Positions 55,064 through 63,658 of a stretch of 64,000 bases of DNA are shown in pieces. The stretch lies in NCBI RefSeq assembly GCF_002217985.1, contig NZ_BCMI01000006.1:1-64000 (forward strand). Direction: 5' to 3'. A program made the translations under genes and the position numbers. Numbering within the stretch: the first letter of the stretch is position 1; the number at the start of each line of letters is the position of its first letter. This DNA comes from Secundilactobacillus pentosiphilus (GTDB taxonomy: Bacteria > Bacillota > Bacilli > Lactobacillales > Lactobacillaceae). Below the pieces are notes generated by a model, which was not told where the DNA came from, searched no databases, and worked only from the letters and a program-made list of their open reading frames with translations.

Positions 55064-55954
55064 ATGGAAAAAAGACGTGTGATAGTACCTGTAGCAACGC
55101 TGTGGACTAGCCCAACGGCGCCACGCGACATTGATCAGCTAGCACTCGATGGTGATACGAAGCAGTGGGTGGCTGGCATGACAGCAGCAGAGACGATTGA
55201 TCTATGTGATTCGAAGCGGTTAGAAACACAAGCCGTCTTTAACGATGAAGTGATAATTGATCACGTCGAAAATGGCTGGGCCAAAGTATACCTGACCAGT
55301 CAAAAAGATGACGCGGATGAAAGGGGCTACGCTGGCTGGGTGCCGACTAAGCTGTTGTCAGCTCAAGGAGTAACCGATGCAAAGGGAATCGCTGACATTC
55401 ACATCACGACACCATTTGCAAAGCTGTATGATGAACAGCAAAAACCAGTTTTTGAGATCGTCATGGGGACTGAATTAACCGAGCTGGCTGCGGAAGGTGA
55501 CTGGCTGCGGGTGGCTACCCCACTAGGTGAGGGCTATGTACCCGCCAAGAGTACGACGATTGCTGTAAAGAAAATAACAGCAGGCGAACAAATGGTTGCC
55601 ATGGCAAGGCAGTTTTTAGGTCTACGCTATTTATGGGCGGGAATTTCACCCTATGGCTTTGATTGTTCCGGTTTGATGTATACCCTGCACAGGGTGCTTG
55701 GCCTTGAGATTCCTAGGGATGCTGATGATCAGCGCAATAATGGTCAACCAGTGAAGCCGGAGAACCTGCAAGCTGGAGATTTACTGTTTTTTGCCTATGA
55801 GCATGGGAAGGGATTTGTCCACCACGTTGGCATGTATATCGGTGACGGCCAAATGATCCAATCACGCACACCGGGTAAACAAGTCGATATTGCTAAGCTG
55901 ACTGAGATGCGTTATGCTCCGGAATTTGTGGCTGCAAGAAGGTATTGGCAATGA
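55064..55954 (+). CDS. SH3b-NlpC/P60 muropeptide endopeptidase, YkfC type
   Basis: A 296-residue peptidase without signal peptide. Two SH3b-type domains (about 1-85 and 90-175) precede an NlpC/P60 domain with Cys201 in FDCSGLMYTLHR and the histidine in HHVGMYIGDG. Bacillus YkfC, with the same layout, cleaves L-Ala-gamma-D-Glu-DAP peptides with a free N-terminal alanine in the cytoplasm. The stop overlaps the next start (ATGA). Confidence 0.9.
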   Translation: MEKRRVIVPVATLWTSPTAPRDIDQLALDGDTKQWVAGMTAAETIDLCDSKRLETQAVFNDEVIIDHVENGWAKVYLTSQKDDADERGYAGWVPTKLLSAQGVTDAKGIADIHITTPFAKLYDEQQKPVFEIVMGTELTELAAEGDWLRVATPLGEGYVPAKSTTIAVKKITAGEQMVAMARQFLGLRYLWAGISPYGFDCSGLMYTLHRVLGLEIPRDADDQRNNGQPVKPENLQAGDLLFFAYEHGKGFVHHVGMYIGDGQMIQSRTPGKQVDIAKLTEMRYAPEFVAARRYWQ

Positions 55955-56691
55955 GCTTGCAAACAGACATTAACGAGATAATTGCCCCATACAAAGAATC
56001 AGTTTCAATCTGCATGTATCATACAGATAAGCCAGTTTACGGCTTTCAGGAGCATAAACAAATGCCAGCGGCTTCGCTGATCAAACTGGCAATTTTAGCA
56101 GCACAGTTTGAACACCATGAAGATTTAAATCGTTCCATCAGCACTTTTCGCACACCGATGGTTGGCGGTGCTGGGGTCTTGAAACAATTAAAACAATCGG
56201 ATTGGACAATCAGCGATATTTTAGGATTAATGATATCAGTTTCGGATAACTACGCTGCCAATGTCATGATCGACCACTTGTCGAAGGCTTCGGTTAACCA
56301 GTGGCTAATTAAAAACGAGTACCAAGAGACCAAACTTCAGCGCAGGCTAATGGATACGGATGCTCAGGCGGCGGGCAATGAAAACTTGATTTCAGCCTTT
56401 GATGCGTTACGTCTTTTTAGGCAGTTAATGCAAAATTATCCGCAGACTCGCAAGTGGTTTTTAAATCAGCAATTTCGCGGTAAACTGCCCCTCATGATGG
56501 ACGAAATCGCGACTGATGTGAAGATCTATAATAAAACCGGTGAAGGGCCTTTAATCGACCACGACGTTGCCCGCTTTTCAAAAAACGGCAACTTTATCGA
56601 CGTGGCGGTTTTAACCTGGGGGATCCCCGACCGGTTGGCGGTGATAGCCATCATGGCAAAAATTGGCCGATTGATCTACCGGTCCTTATAA
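55951..56691 (+). CDS. Cytoplasmic class A beta-lactamase-like serine hydrolase
   Basis: A 246-residue protein with all three class A motifs: S42-L-I-K45, S98-D-N100 and K195-T-G. There is no signal peptide, so it acts inside the cell. It is translationally coupled to the YkfC-type gene, with the ATG overlapping the stop. In this context a role on muropeptides or a related amide is more likely than antibiotic resistance; the conserved E166 region of true beta-lactamases is not evident. A hairpin terminator follows at 56713. Confidence 0.82.
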   Translation: MSLQTDINEIIAPYKESVSICMYHTDKPVYGFQEHKQMPAASLIKLAILAAQFEHHEDLNRSISTFRTPMVGGAGVLKQLKQSDWTISDILGLMISVSDNYAANVMIDHLSKASVNQWLIKNEYQETKLQRRLMDTDAQAAGNENLISAFDALRLFRQLMQNYPQTRKWFLNQQFRGKLPLMMDEIATDVKIYNKTGEGPLIDHDVARFSKNGNFIDVAVLTWGIPDRLAVIAIMAKIGRLIYRSL

Positions 56692-56712
56692 CCTTATAAA
56701 TCTGCCAAGATT

Positions 56713-56736
56713 GCTGAAGAGGTATTCAGCTTTTTA
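56713..56736 (+). terminator. Terminator of the muropeptide operon
   Basis: The short stem gctgaa/ttcagc with a 6-base loop is followed by five T residues. Confidence 0.75.
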
Positions 56737-56784
56737 TTAGACGTGCTACACTGAGGTTAATTTAGATGAAGTGAGGATTTCATG

Positions 56785-57807
56785 ATGAAAAAAGCAGTTC
56801 GTATGAGTTTAATTAGTGGCGCTTTGCTGTTGTTACTGGGTGCCAGTGCACCAGTTTCGGCAGTCGCTGATACTACTAATGACGTGACGTCCAGTTCTGA
56901 TTCAGCCAATGCGTCATCCGGGACAGCGGTCCAGACCAAGGCCTTGTCAAAGCCGTACGTGGTTTATGGTTCGGGATTGGCATCTGAAGATAAAGATGCC
57001 GTTTCAAAGGCTTTGGGGGCTCAGTCAAACTACCAGAGTTTAACCGTTACCGGCTCGGATTATGCGACTTACATTAATTCTGCCGGGACCAGTGATGCTA
57101 GTATGATCAGTTCGGTGTCACTGGCACCAGCAGATCCTGGTACTGGGGTTAAAGTTAATATTGCCGATTTTGATGGCCAAAACAATATTACTCAGGTGAC
57201 GTCACAACAATATGCCATGGTTGCAACGATGGCCGGGGTTAAAGATGTGATTATCACTGTGACGGCCGATAAGACGGTTTCTGGAGAATCGGCACTCACC
57301 GGTGTTTATAAAGCATTGGCCACGGATGGGTTAACTTTAAATCAGCAGAATACTCAAGCGGCAAATGGTGTTATGGATGCGACCCAGCCGGCGATTAACC
57401 AGAACAAAGGTGACAAGAAATATCCTGGTAAGCTGATGGCCGCAGTTGGTAGTGTATCCTCTGATTTAGCTAAGCAGCGCCAACAAAATAATCAGTACGC
57501 AACGAAGGATGAAATCAGGCAAATGCTTGACGATGCTTTAGCAAAGCAGGGCATTCAATCTCAAACGGCTTCAAACGTCACAAACAACATCGTAGTGGCT
57601 CTAAGCAACGTTCAAAAAGCACCAGTTTCCGGTACTTCCAGCTACGTGGATAATGCTAAACAAGTTGCAAGCAGCATCAGTAACTCGGTAGGTAACAAGA
57701 TGGCGCAATTAAAAGATTTTGCTAGCAATGCCGATACAAGCGGAATCATGGGAGCTTTAAGCAGAATTTGGCAATCAATTGTCACTTTCTTTAACAATTT
57801 GTTTTAA
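56785..57807 (+). CDS. Secreted DUF1002 family protein
   Basis: A 340-residue protein with a signal peptide (basic start, hydrophobic core LISGALLLLLGASAPVSAVA, likely cut near residue 29), a Ser/Asp/Ala-rich stretch, then the DUF1002 domain (about 50-290). Short conserved-looking blocks are YQSLTVTGSDY and QQYAMVATMAG. The C-terminus ends in an aromatic amphipathic helix (IWQSIVTFFNNLF). YpuA of Bacillus belongs here; the function is unknown. No sortase motif is present. Confidence 0.85.
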   Translation: MKKAVRMSLISGALLLLLGASAPVSAVADTTNDVTSSSDSANASSGTAVQTKALSKPYVVYGSGLASEDKDAVSKALGAQSNYQSLTVTGSDYATYINSAGTSDASMISSVSLAPADPGTGVKVNIADFDGQNNITQVTSQQYAMVATMAGVKDVIITVTADKTVSGESALTGVYKALATDGLTLNQQNTQAANGVMDATQPAINQNKGDKKYPGKLMAAVGSVSSDLAKQRQQNNQYATKDEIRQMLDDALAKQGIQSQTASNVTNNIVVALSNVQKAPVSGTSSYVDNAKQVASSISNSVGNKMAQLKDFASNADTSGIMGALSRIWQSIVTFFNNLF

Positions 57808-57855
57808 AATTTCCCTTTTACTAAGCTAAAAATAATTGAATAATCACAAAAAAAT

Positions 57856-57899
57856 AACTAGTTGTTAATATTCATGAGAATGGCAACTGGTTTTTTTGT
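57856..57899 (+). terminator. Terminator after the DUF1002 gene
   Basis: The stem aactagttg/caactggtt with an inner attcat/aatg hairpin is followed by seven T residues. Confidence 0.8.
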
Positions 57900-57994
57900 A
57901 TGCTACAAAGTCCGTTAAATAGCGCGATAGAAAGTACACTTAAAGATGAAAGCTTTTTTAGAAATTGCTAATCGCAAGAAAATCTTAAACTTTT

Positions 57995-58023
57995 TTGTTG
58001 ATTTTTTAGAAAGTGTGTTAATA
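57995..58023 (+). promoter_or_regulatory. Promoter of the LysM-NlpC/P60 gene
   Basis: TTGTTG at 57995-58000 and TTAATA at 58018-58023 are 17 bases apart, about 60 bases before the start codon. Confidence 0.5.
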
Positions 58024-58083
58024 TGAACATGTAATTTCTGTAAAACGCATTCATGAAGAATTAATTAGGAGGGGTGATCTGAT

Positions 58084-59214
58084 TTGGGAAAACAACACAC
58101 AACGACCAAAGTCATCACCGCTGGTGTTATTGGAGCTGCCGGATTTATGTTTGCCGGACCACTTCAGGCCAGCGCTAAAACAGTTACTGTAAAATCTGGG
58201 GATACTGTTTGGAAGTTAGCCAATCGGTATGGCGTATCGGTTAACTCAATCGAGAAGTCTAATCACTTAAGTAAAGATGCCATCTTTGCTGGGCAGAAGA
58301 TTGTTTTAGGAGCCTCAGCTACTACTAATACGTCTGCAACACCCACAAAGTCAGTTAAACCCGTAAAGTCTGTTAAATCTGTTAATAACGGGGCTGCTTC
58401 TAAGCAAACGGCAGTTAAGACGGCTAAACAAGCTAATGTTAATCAAAACACGCAGACAACGACTAAAAAAGTAACGCCTGTAACGCCTAAAACTAAAGTG
58501 ACTAAGCATCACGCATCATCATTTAAAGCAACGAGATCAGCCTCTACATACAGAGTTAAGTCGGGGGATACGCTGCACAAAATCAGTGCTAAGTACGGGG
58601 TCACTGTGAGTCAGTTGCAGTCCTTGAATCACTTACGTGGTGATGTGATTTATGCTGGTCAGCGTTTAAAGGTTAGGGGAACAGCCGCAAAAGTTAAGGC
58701 AACCACTACGGTTAAACGGACACCAGCTAAGCGGTCTGTAACTTCAGCTACTAAGCCGGTTGCTGCCAAGAAGAGTGTTTCAAAAGTTAAACGAACTGCT
58801 GTTAAGACACCCAAGGCTAAGAAGACGGTTAAAGCTGATGCTGCTGTTACACCAGTGAAGTCGGTCACCGGTTACGCTGTCAAGTTAGCTTCGGAAAAGA
58901 TTCCGTACGTTTGGGGTGGCTCTTCACTAAGAGGAATGGATTGCTCAGGTTTTACCAGCTACGTCTATGCCCACACAGTTGGCACTTCATTGCCGCATAA
59001 TTCAGTTGCCCAAGAGTCCCATGTATCGACCCATTCTGTCGGTAAAGCAGTTCCTGGGGATCTCTTATTCTGGGGTCACAGAGGTGCCAGTTATCACGTG
59101 GCAATCTACATCGGCAATAACCAGTATGTTGCTGCACCTGAACCTGGTGAAAACGTACAGATTCAATCGATCAATCCGTACTTTAGACCAAGTTTTGCTG
59201 GAACAGTGAAATAA
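58084..59214 (+). CDS. Secreted LysM-LysM-NlpC/P60 cell wall hydrolase
   Basis: A 376-residue exported peptidoglycan endopeptidase. The signal peptide (about 1-31) is followed by LysM 1 (about 32-76), a Thr/Lys/Val-rich linker, LysM 2 (about 155-199), a second lysine-rich linker and a C-terminal NlpC/P60 domain (about 262-376) with catalytic Cys287 in MDCSGF and the histidine in SYHVAIYIG. LysM domains bind glycan strands. It should act in daughter-cell separation or elongation. The TTG start has taggaggg upstream. Confidence 0.93.
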   Translation: MGKQHTTTKVITAGVIGAAGFMFAGPLQASAKTVTVKSGDTVWKLANRYGVSVNSIEKSNHLSKDAIFAGQKIVLGASATTNTSATPTKSVKPVKSVKSVNNGAASKQTAVKTAKQANVNQNTQTTTKKVTPVTPKTKVTKHHASSFKATRSASTYRVKSGDTLHKISAKYGVTVSQLQSLNHLRGDVIYAGQRLKVRGTAAKVKATTTVKRTPAKRSVTSATKPVAAKKSVSKVKRTAVKTPKAKKTVKADAAVTPVKSVTGYAVKLASEKIPYVWGGSSLRGMDCSGFTSYVYAHTVGTSLPHNSVAQESHVSTHSVGKAVPGDLLFWGHRGASYHVAIYIGNNQYVAAPEPGENVQIQSINPYFRPSFAGTVK

Positions 59215-59237
59215 TTGTTTTTTAGAGCTAATATTTA

Positions 59238-59275
59238 GACTCGGGGTTTGGCAGACAAGCGTCCGGGTCTTTTAT
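59238..59275 (+). terminator. Terminator after the wall hydrolase gene
   Basis: The 8-bp stem agactcgg/ccgggtct is followed by tttatttt. Confidence 0.75.
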
Positions 59276-59414
59276 TTTCAGTCGATTTTAATCGTTAGTA
59301 TTTTCAAAGATTTCTTGAAAAAGATGGTTCACAAAGCAGAAGTTTGGTGTTATAGTCATTCTTGTTTTGAAATGACTTAAACAACTATTCTGCAATTGAG
59401 AAGGTGTATAGGTG

Positions 59415-59624
59415 ATGAGTAATCGTTCTGAGATCCTCACTGAATATCGAAAAGCAAATGAAAAATTAGATGAACTAAAGGCAACTGAAGCTCGACAGGT
59501 TGAACCGTGTTATCAACAGACGATTACGATTAGGCCGAAGTATGGGCAACAAATGCAAGAACTTTCAGCAAAATGCGATTATTTGAATATGATTTTAGAA
59601 GCGATGGCGGCGTCTGAGGATTAA
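59415..59624 (+). CDS. Small hypothetical coiled-coil protein
   Basis: A 69-residue soluble protein, predicted helical with heptad-like spacing (ILTEYRKANEKLDELKATE near the start and MQELSAKCDYLNMILEAM near the end). I do not recognise a family. The ATG has aaggtg eight bases upstream, and a terminator closes the unit, so expression is plausible. Confidence 0.6.
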   Translation: MSNRSEILTEYRKANEKLDELKATEARQVEPCYQQTITIRPKYGQQMQELSAKCDYLNMILEAMAASED

Positions 59625-59650
59625 CTTTAACTTGGCGCAGAGTAATAAAG

Positions 59651-59698
59651 CAAAAAAGCCGAACTAACAGTAAGTATACTGGTAGTTCGGCTTTTTTG
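59651..59698. terminator. Bidirectional terminator
   Basis: The 14-bp stem aaaaaagccgaact with its complement lies between the small coiled-coil gene and the convergent lipid kinase gene. Confidence 0.92.
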
Positions 59699-59727
59699 AA
59701 TGCTTTAAATATCTAGAAAAAGCAGAC

Positions 59728-60696
59728 TTAAATGGTGGGATCAATCCAGAAGGGGTATTGTTTAGTTTCAAAATAAGTATCCCAATAGCGCCCACCCATT
59801 TCTTCACCATCAATTTGACCGTATTCTATAGAAGGAACGATCAAATGAATTTTATTATGATGGTAGTGGTGAACAGATTTTAACTTTAAGTGTTTACCCA
59901 TTGATATCATTAATGATATAAAAAGAAGTTTAAAGATATTGGCTTTTTCAATAACAACCAAATCAAGATTGGGGTCACTCACTGATGCCGGAGGTGCAAT
60001 TTTAACGCCTCCGCCAAAGTAGGGGTGGTTTGTCACGGTAACCAGATAGGCATGAGCGTAGATATCTCTGTGTTGTCCAATGTGGACAGTCAGCGGGAAA
60101 GCCTCCTGGTTATAAAAAACGCCAATAATGACAGCCAGATAACTAAGGCCTCCCAGGTGCAAACGGTTGAGCCAGCTTTTAGTCTGTGTCCCGTTTGCGG
60201 AAGTCACCACTGCAGCGTCAAAACCAATGCCTACGTTGTTAGTGAAGATGCCGCGGGCCTGTTTATTTGTATCAAAGAAAGAACCCACTGTGAGCCAATT
60301 TTCAGCGGTACAATTTAAAACTTGGTTGAGGGCCTCACGCCAGTTAGTGGCCATTTTGATTCCTCTGGCAAAATCATTACCAGAACCAACAGGTAAGTAG
60401 GCCACTGGAATAGGGTGTTCTAAATTAGCTTCTGCTAATCCAGAGATTGTTTGATGAAGAGTACCATCACCGCCAACGGCCAGAACCACATAACGCGGCT
60501 GTTCGGTTGGGGTATCGTCAGCGTGTGCTTTCGCAAACTGGTTTGCCAAAAGCTGGGCGTGTCCAGAATACGCGGAGCGGACAACCTTATAGTCGACATG
60601 ACGTTCGTCAAGTGCCGACTGGATTTCCGGCCACCGTTTTTTGACGCTGCCCCCACCAGCAAACTCGTTTAAAATGATGTAGTAACTAACTGACAC
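59728..60696 (-). CDS. Diacylglycerol kinase-family lipid kinase
   Basis: A 322-residue protein of the DAGK_cat family (DgkB/YegS/BmrU-like). Key motifs are ILNEFAGGGSVKKRW at the start, the nucleotide loop VLAVGGDGTLHQTI (near residue 73) and LPVGSGNDFARGI (near 100). Such enzymes phosphorylate diacylglycerol or related lipids at the membrane. The GTG start has ggagg nine bases upstream. It stands alone between two terminators. Confidence 0.9.
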   Translation of the reverse strand: MSVSYYIILNEFAGGGSVKKRWPEIQSALDERHVDYKVVRSAYSGHAQLLANQFAKAHADDTPTEQPRYVVLAVGGDGTLHQTISGLAEANLEHPIPVAYLPVGSGNDFARGIKMATNWREALNQVLNCTAENWLTVGSFFDTNKQARGIFTNNVGIGFDAAVVTSANGTQTKSWLNRLHLGGLSYLAVIIGVFYNQEAFPLTVHIGQHRDIYAHAYLVTVTNHPYFGGGVKIAPPASVSDPNLDLVVIEKANIFKLLFISLMISMGKHLKLKSVHHYHHNKIHLIVPSIEYGQIDGEEMGGRYWDTYFETKQYPFWIDPTI

Positions 60697-60861
60697 CTAA
60701 CTCATCCTCCAATAGCTTACAAAAATCATACTTTCTTATTATAGCCGACTTTACGTACAGGAACCATATTGAAATGTTCAGATTTGGTTAGAATGTGATG
60801 AGAAAAATGCCGCAATAATCAGTTAAAATCAATTGAGAGGCAAACTGTTATTAGTAGATAG

Positions 60862-60900
60862 AAAAAGTCGTCCACAATCAAAGTGGGCGACTTTTATTTT
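60862..60900. terminator. Terminator after rnjA
   Basis: The stem aaaaagtcg-tccac with gtggg-cgactttt has A and T runs on its two sides and lies next to the rnjA stop on the minus strand. Confidence 0.88.
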
Positions 60901-60915
60901 TATTTTTTAATTGGT

Positions 60916-62592
60916 TTAATCCATAATCAGCATTGGTAAAATCATTGGATGACGTTCAGTTTTTTCGTAAAGAAAGTTCTGCAAGTCATCAATGATGGCG
61001 TTACGAATCGAGGCTTCGTTGGCTTTCTTGGAACGCATTGCTCGGCGAATAGTGGCGAACACCAAACGACGGCCTTCATTCAGTAACTCTCCTGATTCAC
61101 GCATGTAAACAAAGCCACGTGAGAGCAGATCCGGACCAGCTTGAATGATCTTATCATTCAAATTAATCGTTGCCACAACCACCACTAGGCCTTCTTCAGA
61201 AAGCAGCTGACGGTCTCGCAGCACGACGTTGCCGATATCGCCGATACCGCTGCCGTCGATGTAAACATCGCCTGCGGTAAAGTGTCCGGCAATTCGGGCT
61301 GAATCCTTGGTGAGCGCTAAAACATCACCGTTTTCCATAATGAAACTGTGATCTAACGGCACACCACATTGTTCAGCTAGTTCCGTGTGAATCTTGAGCA
61401 TTCTGTATTCACCATGAATTGGCATGAAGTACTTCGGCTTCATCAAACGGAGCATCAGCTTCTGTTCTTCTTGACCACCATGACCAGAAGTATGAATGTT
61501 ATTCACTTTACCATGAATGACGTTGGCACCAGCTTCTTCAAGTTCGTTGATCACGTGGTTAACACTGACAGTATTACCAGGAATCGGGTTACTTGAGAAG
61601 ATAACCGTGTCTCCAGGCTGAATTGAAATTTGACGGTGGGTGCCGTTGGCAATCCGTGAAAGGGCAGCCATTGGTTCACCTTGAGAACCAGTACAAAGAA
61701 TCATGACTTTGTTAGCTGGTAGGGACTTCAATTCGTTTGCATCAATGAGCGCATCGTCTGGAATATTCAAATATCCCAGTTCACGACCATTGACGATGGC
61801 AGCTTCCATGCTTCGGCCAAAGACCGCAATTTTACGGCCATGGGAGAGTGCAGTTTCACAGGCGGTTTCCATTCGGGAAATATTTGAGGCGAAAGTCGCG
61901 AAAATAATCCGGCCATCAACCTGGTCGAAAATCCGTCGAATAGACTTACCAACCCATTTTTCTGACTTCGTCCAAATCGGTTTTTCAGCGTTCGTGCTAT
62001 CTGACATCAGGCACAAAACACCTTCTGCACCAAGCCGTGCCATCTTTTGCAGATCAGGCGGCTGGTTAGTAACTGGCGTCAGATCGAACTTATAATCCCC
62101 AGTCTGGACAATAACGCCAGATGGTGTATGAACAGCGACACCTAAAGTATCGGGAATGGAGTGGGTCGTTCGGAAAAATTCCACACTCAACTTGCGAAAC
62201 TTCAAGACGGTATCATCGCTGATTTCATGAAGCTCAGCTGTTCGCAGCAAACCGTGTTCATCTAGTTTGTTTTTGATTAGCGCAAGCGCTAGTGGTCCAG
62301 CATAGACTGGCACGTTTAAGTCCTTTAAAAGGTAGGGAACACCACCAATATGGTCTTCGTGACCATGGGTAATGACCAGTGCTTTAATCTTTTGCTGGTT
62401 GGCAATCAAATAATGATAGTCAGGAATGACGTAATCGATCCCGAGTAATTCATCTTCTGGGAACTTAATTCCGGCATCGATCAGAATAATCTCATCCTGG
62501 AATTGAATACCGTATGTATTCTTCCCAATTTCGCCTAAACCACCAACGCCAAAAATCGCTGTTTCGTTGTTTTTGACGTTTAATTTTTTCAT
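60916..62592 (-). CDS. rnjA: Ribonuclease J1
   Basis: A 558-residue beta-CASP metallo-beta-lactamase nuclease with 5'-3' exonuclease and endonuclease activity, central to RNA decay in Firmicutes. The zinc motif HGHEDH is near residues 76-81 ([14 protein letters not shown]), [12 protein letters not shown] and [12 protein letters not shown] are further metal and RNA sites, and HGEYRML follows. The start overlaps the rpoY stop by four bases. The rpoY-rnjA pair is conserved in Bacilli. Confidence 0.95.
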   Translation of the reverse strand: MKKLNVKNNETAIFGVGGLGEIGKNTYGIQFQDEIILIDAGIKFPEDELLGIDYVIPDYHYLIANQQKIKALVITHGHEDHIGGVPYLLKDLNVPVYAGPLALALIKNKLDEHGLLRTAELHEISDDTVLKFRKLSVEFFRTTHSIPDTLGVAVHTPSGVIVQTGDYKFDLTPVTNQPPDLQKMARLGAEGVLCLMSDSTNAEKPIWTKSEKWVGKSIRRIFDQVDGRIIFATFASNISRMETACETALSHGRKIAVFGRSMEAAIVNGRELGYLNIPDDALIDANELKSLPANKVMILCTGSQGEPMAALSRIANGTHRQISIQPGDTVIFSSNPIPGNTVSVNHVINELEEAGANVIHGKVNNIHTSGHGGQEEQKLMLRLMKPKYFMPIHGEYRMLKIHTELAEQCGVPLDHSFIMENGDVLALTKDSARIAGHFTAGDVYIDGSGIGDIGNVVLRDRQLLSEEGLVVVVATINLNDKIIQAGPDLLSRGFVYMRESGELLNEGRRLVFATIRRAMRSKKANEASIRNAIIDDLQNFLYEKTERHPMILPMLIMD

Positions 62593-62807
62593 TTATTGAA
62601 CTCCGTCAACTTGTAGTCCGGGTTTTCTTGTTCGTATTCAAGGAACTTGCCCTCAAGTGGTTCGATGAATTCGATGTTGTGCTTCGTGTTTTCAGCAACT
62701 AAGGCACGTGCTTCAACTTCCGTAGCGGCATCGATATAAAGCGATTTCGTATCCTCACGTTTGGGGTTGCGAATCTGGTCTTCTTGATAGTAAACTTTAA
62801 AAATCAT
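62589..62807 (-). CDS. rpoY: RNA polymerase epsilon subunit
   Basis: A 72-residue protein of the RpoY (YkzG, DUF1447) family, which binds RNA polymerase and protects it in Firmicutes. It begins [20 protein letters not shown], the conserved family start, and the rest ([22 protein letters not shown]) also matches. It is translationally coupled to rnjA, linking transcription and RNA decay. Confidence 0.93.
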   Translation of the reverse strand: MIFKVYYQEDQIRNPKREDTKSLYIDAATEVEARALVAENTKHNIEFIEPLEGKFLEYEQENPDYKLTEFNK

Positions 62808-63060
62808 AGTGAAATTGTCTACTTCCTTTCTATAAATACAGTTACTTACTGCACTGATCGTTAACCGATCTTTTATTTGTACCGAACGTCTCGTTGTTAA
62901 TGAACAACAGTTGGTAACATATTATCATATATGAATAAAATTGTATAGTTTTCCAACGATTAGAGGGAGTACAGTAGGATTTGCACTCAGACCTGACTGC
63001 AGATTACAGGAGTTGGTATTTGAATTGTGGTAGTATAAATTTAAAAAGGGAGGGTTGGCT

Positions 63061-63567
63061 TTGAATCGAACGATAACGATTTTAATTGGTGTTGCGATAG
63101 CAGTTGGGCTATATTTATTGATTCATCATGTCATTGTGCGCCGTAACACTAAGAAAGCGCAAAGTACTGCACTGGAACAAACTAACGTGGCGGTTAAGGC
63201 TGCCCTTCAACGATTAGCGGATGAGCACTTTATTTCAGCCCCCGCAACCATTTTGGATGCTAACATCATTCTGGATGGCTGGGGCAGGGGGGTAATGGCC
63301 TTTGAGTACTTGGTATTAATTGACCAAGTGACAGATGAGCAGTTGCCGATTCTGAGACAGCGGTTAAATCATATCCTAGCTGAGTTTTGTCAGGACCATC
63401 AAATTCCGTCGGCAGTTGCATCCGGGGAATCAGCCTTTCTGGTCACGGATGCTTGGCGGCATACTAAACGAATCCATCTTGGCGTTGCTTATCTAGTCAA
63501 TGAGGCGACGATTGAATACATCCAGGACTTGCACCGGTTAGATCCCAAGGCCAAGGGACAACCCTAG
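63061..63567 (+). CDS. Hypothetical protein with an N-terminal membrane anchor
   Basis: A 168-residue protein. One membrane helix is at about residues 5-24 (ILIGVAIAVGLYLLIHHVIV), followed by a basic stop and a soluble domain of about 135 residues with the block ILDANIILDGWGRGVMAFEYLVLID. I do not recognise a family. The TTG at 63061 has gggaggg six bases upstream; the TTG at 63055 abuts that site. It is divergent from rpoY and convergent with def. Confidence 0.7.
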   Translation: MNRTITILIGVAIAVGLYLLIHHVIVRRNTKKAQSTALEQTNVAVKAALQRLADEHFISAPATILDANIILDGWGRGVMAFEYLVLIDQVTDEQLPILRQRLNHILAEFCQDHQIPSAVASGESAFLVTDAWRHTKRIHLGVAYLVNEATIEYIQDLHRLDPKAKGQP

Positions 63568-63572
63568 TCCCT

Positions 63573-63623
63573 AACAAAACAGCACCTTGACCCATCAAAA
63601 GACGGGTTAAGGTGCTGTTTTGT
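63573..63623. terminator. Bidirectional terminator between the anchored protein gene and def
   Basis: The 18-bp stem aaaacagcaccttgaccc with its near complement has a 9-base loop and T runs on both sides. Confidence 0.92.
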
Positions 63624-63658
63624 CAAATGCTTTTTAGAAGTTGCCATAACGGTTAGCA

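Noticed and set aside
58031-58050. A WalR-type box (TGTAAT...TGTAAA) before the LysM hydrolase gene
   Set aside because: The two half-sites are nine bases apart rather than the eleven of the known WalR direct repeat.
61703-62095. A 130-codon plus-strand ORF inside rnjA
   Set aside because: It is antisense to conserved RNase J residues and has no ribosome site.
63061-63567. Assigning the anchored 168-residue protein to a named family from its position beside rpoY and def
   Set aside because: Position alone is not enough, and I see no motif that fixes a family.
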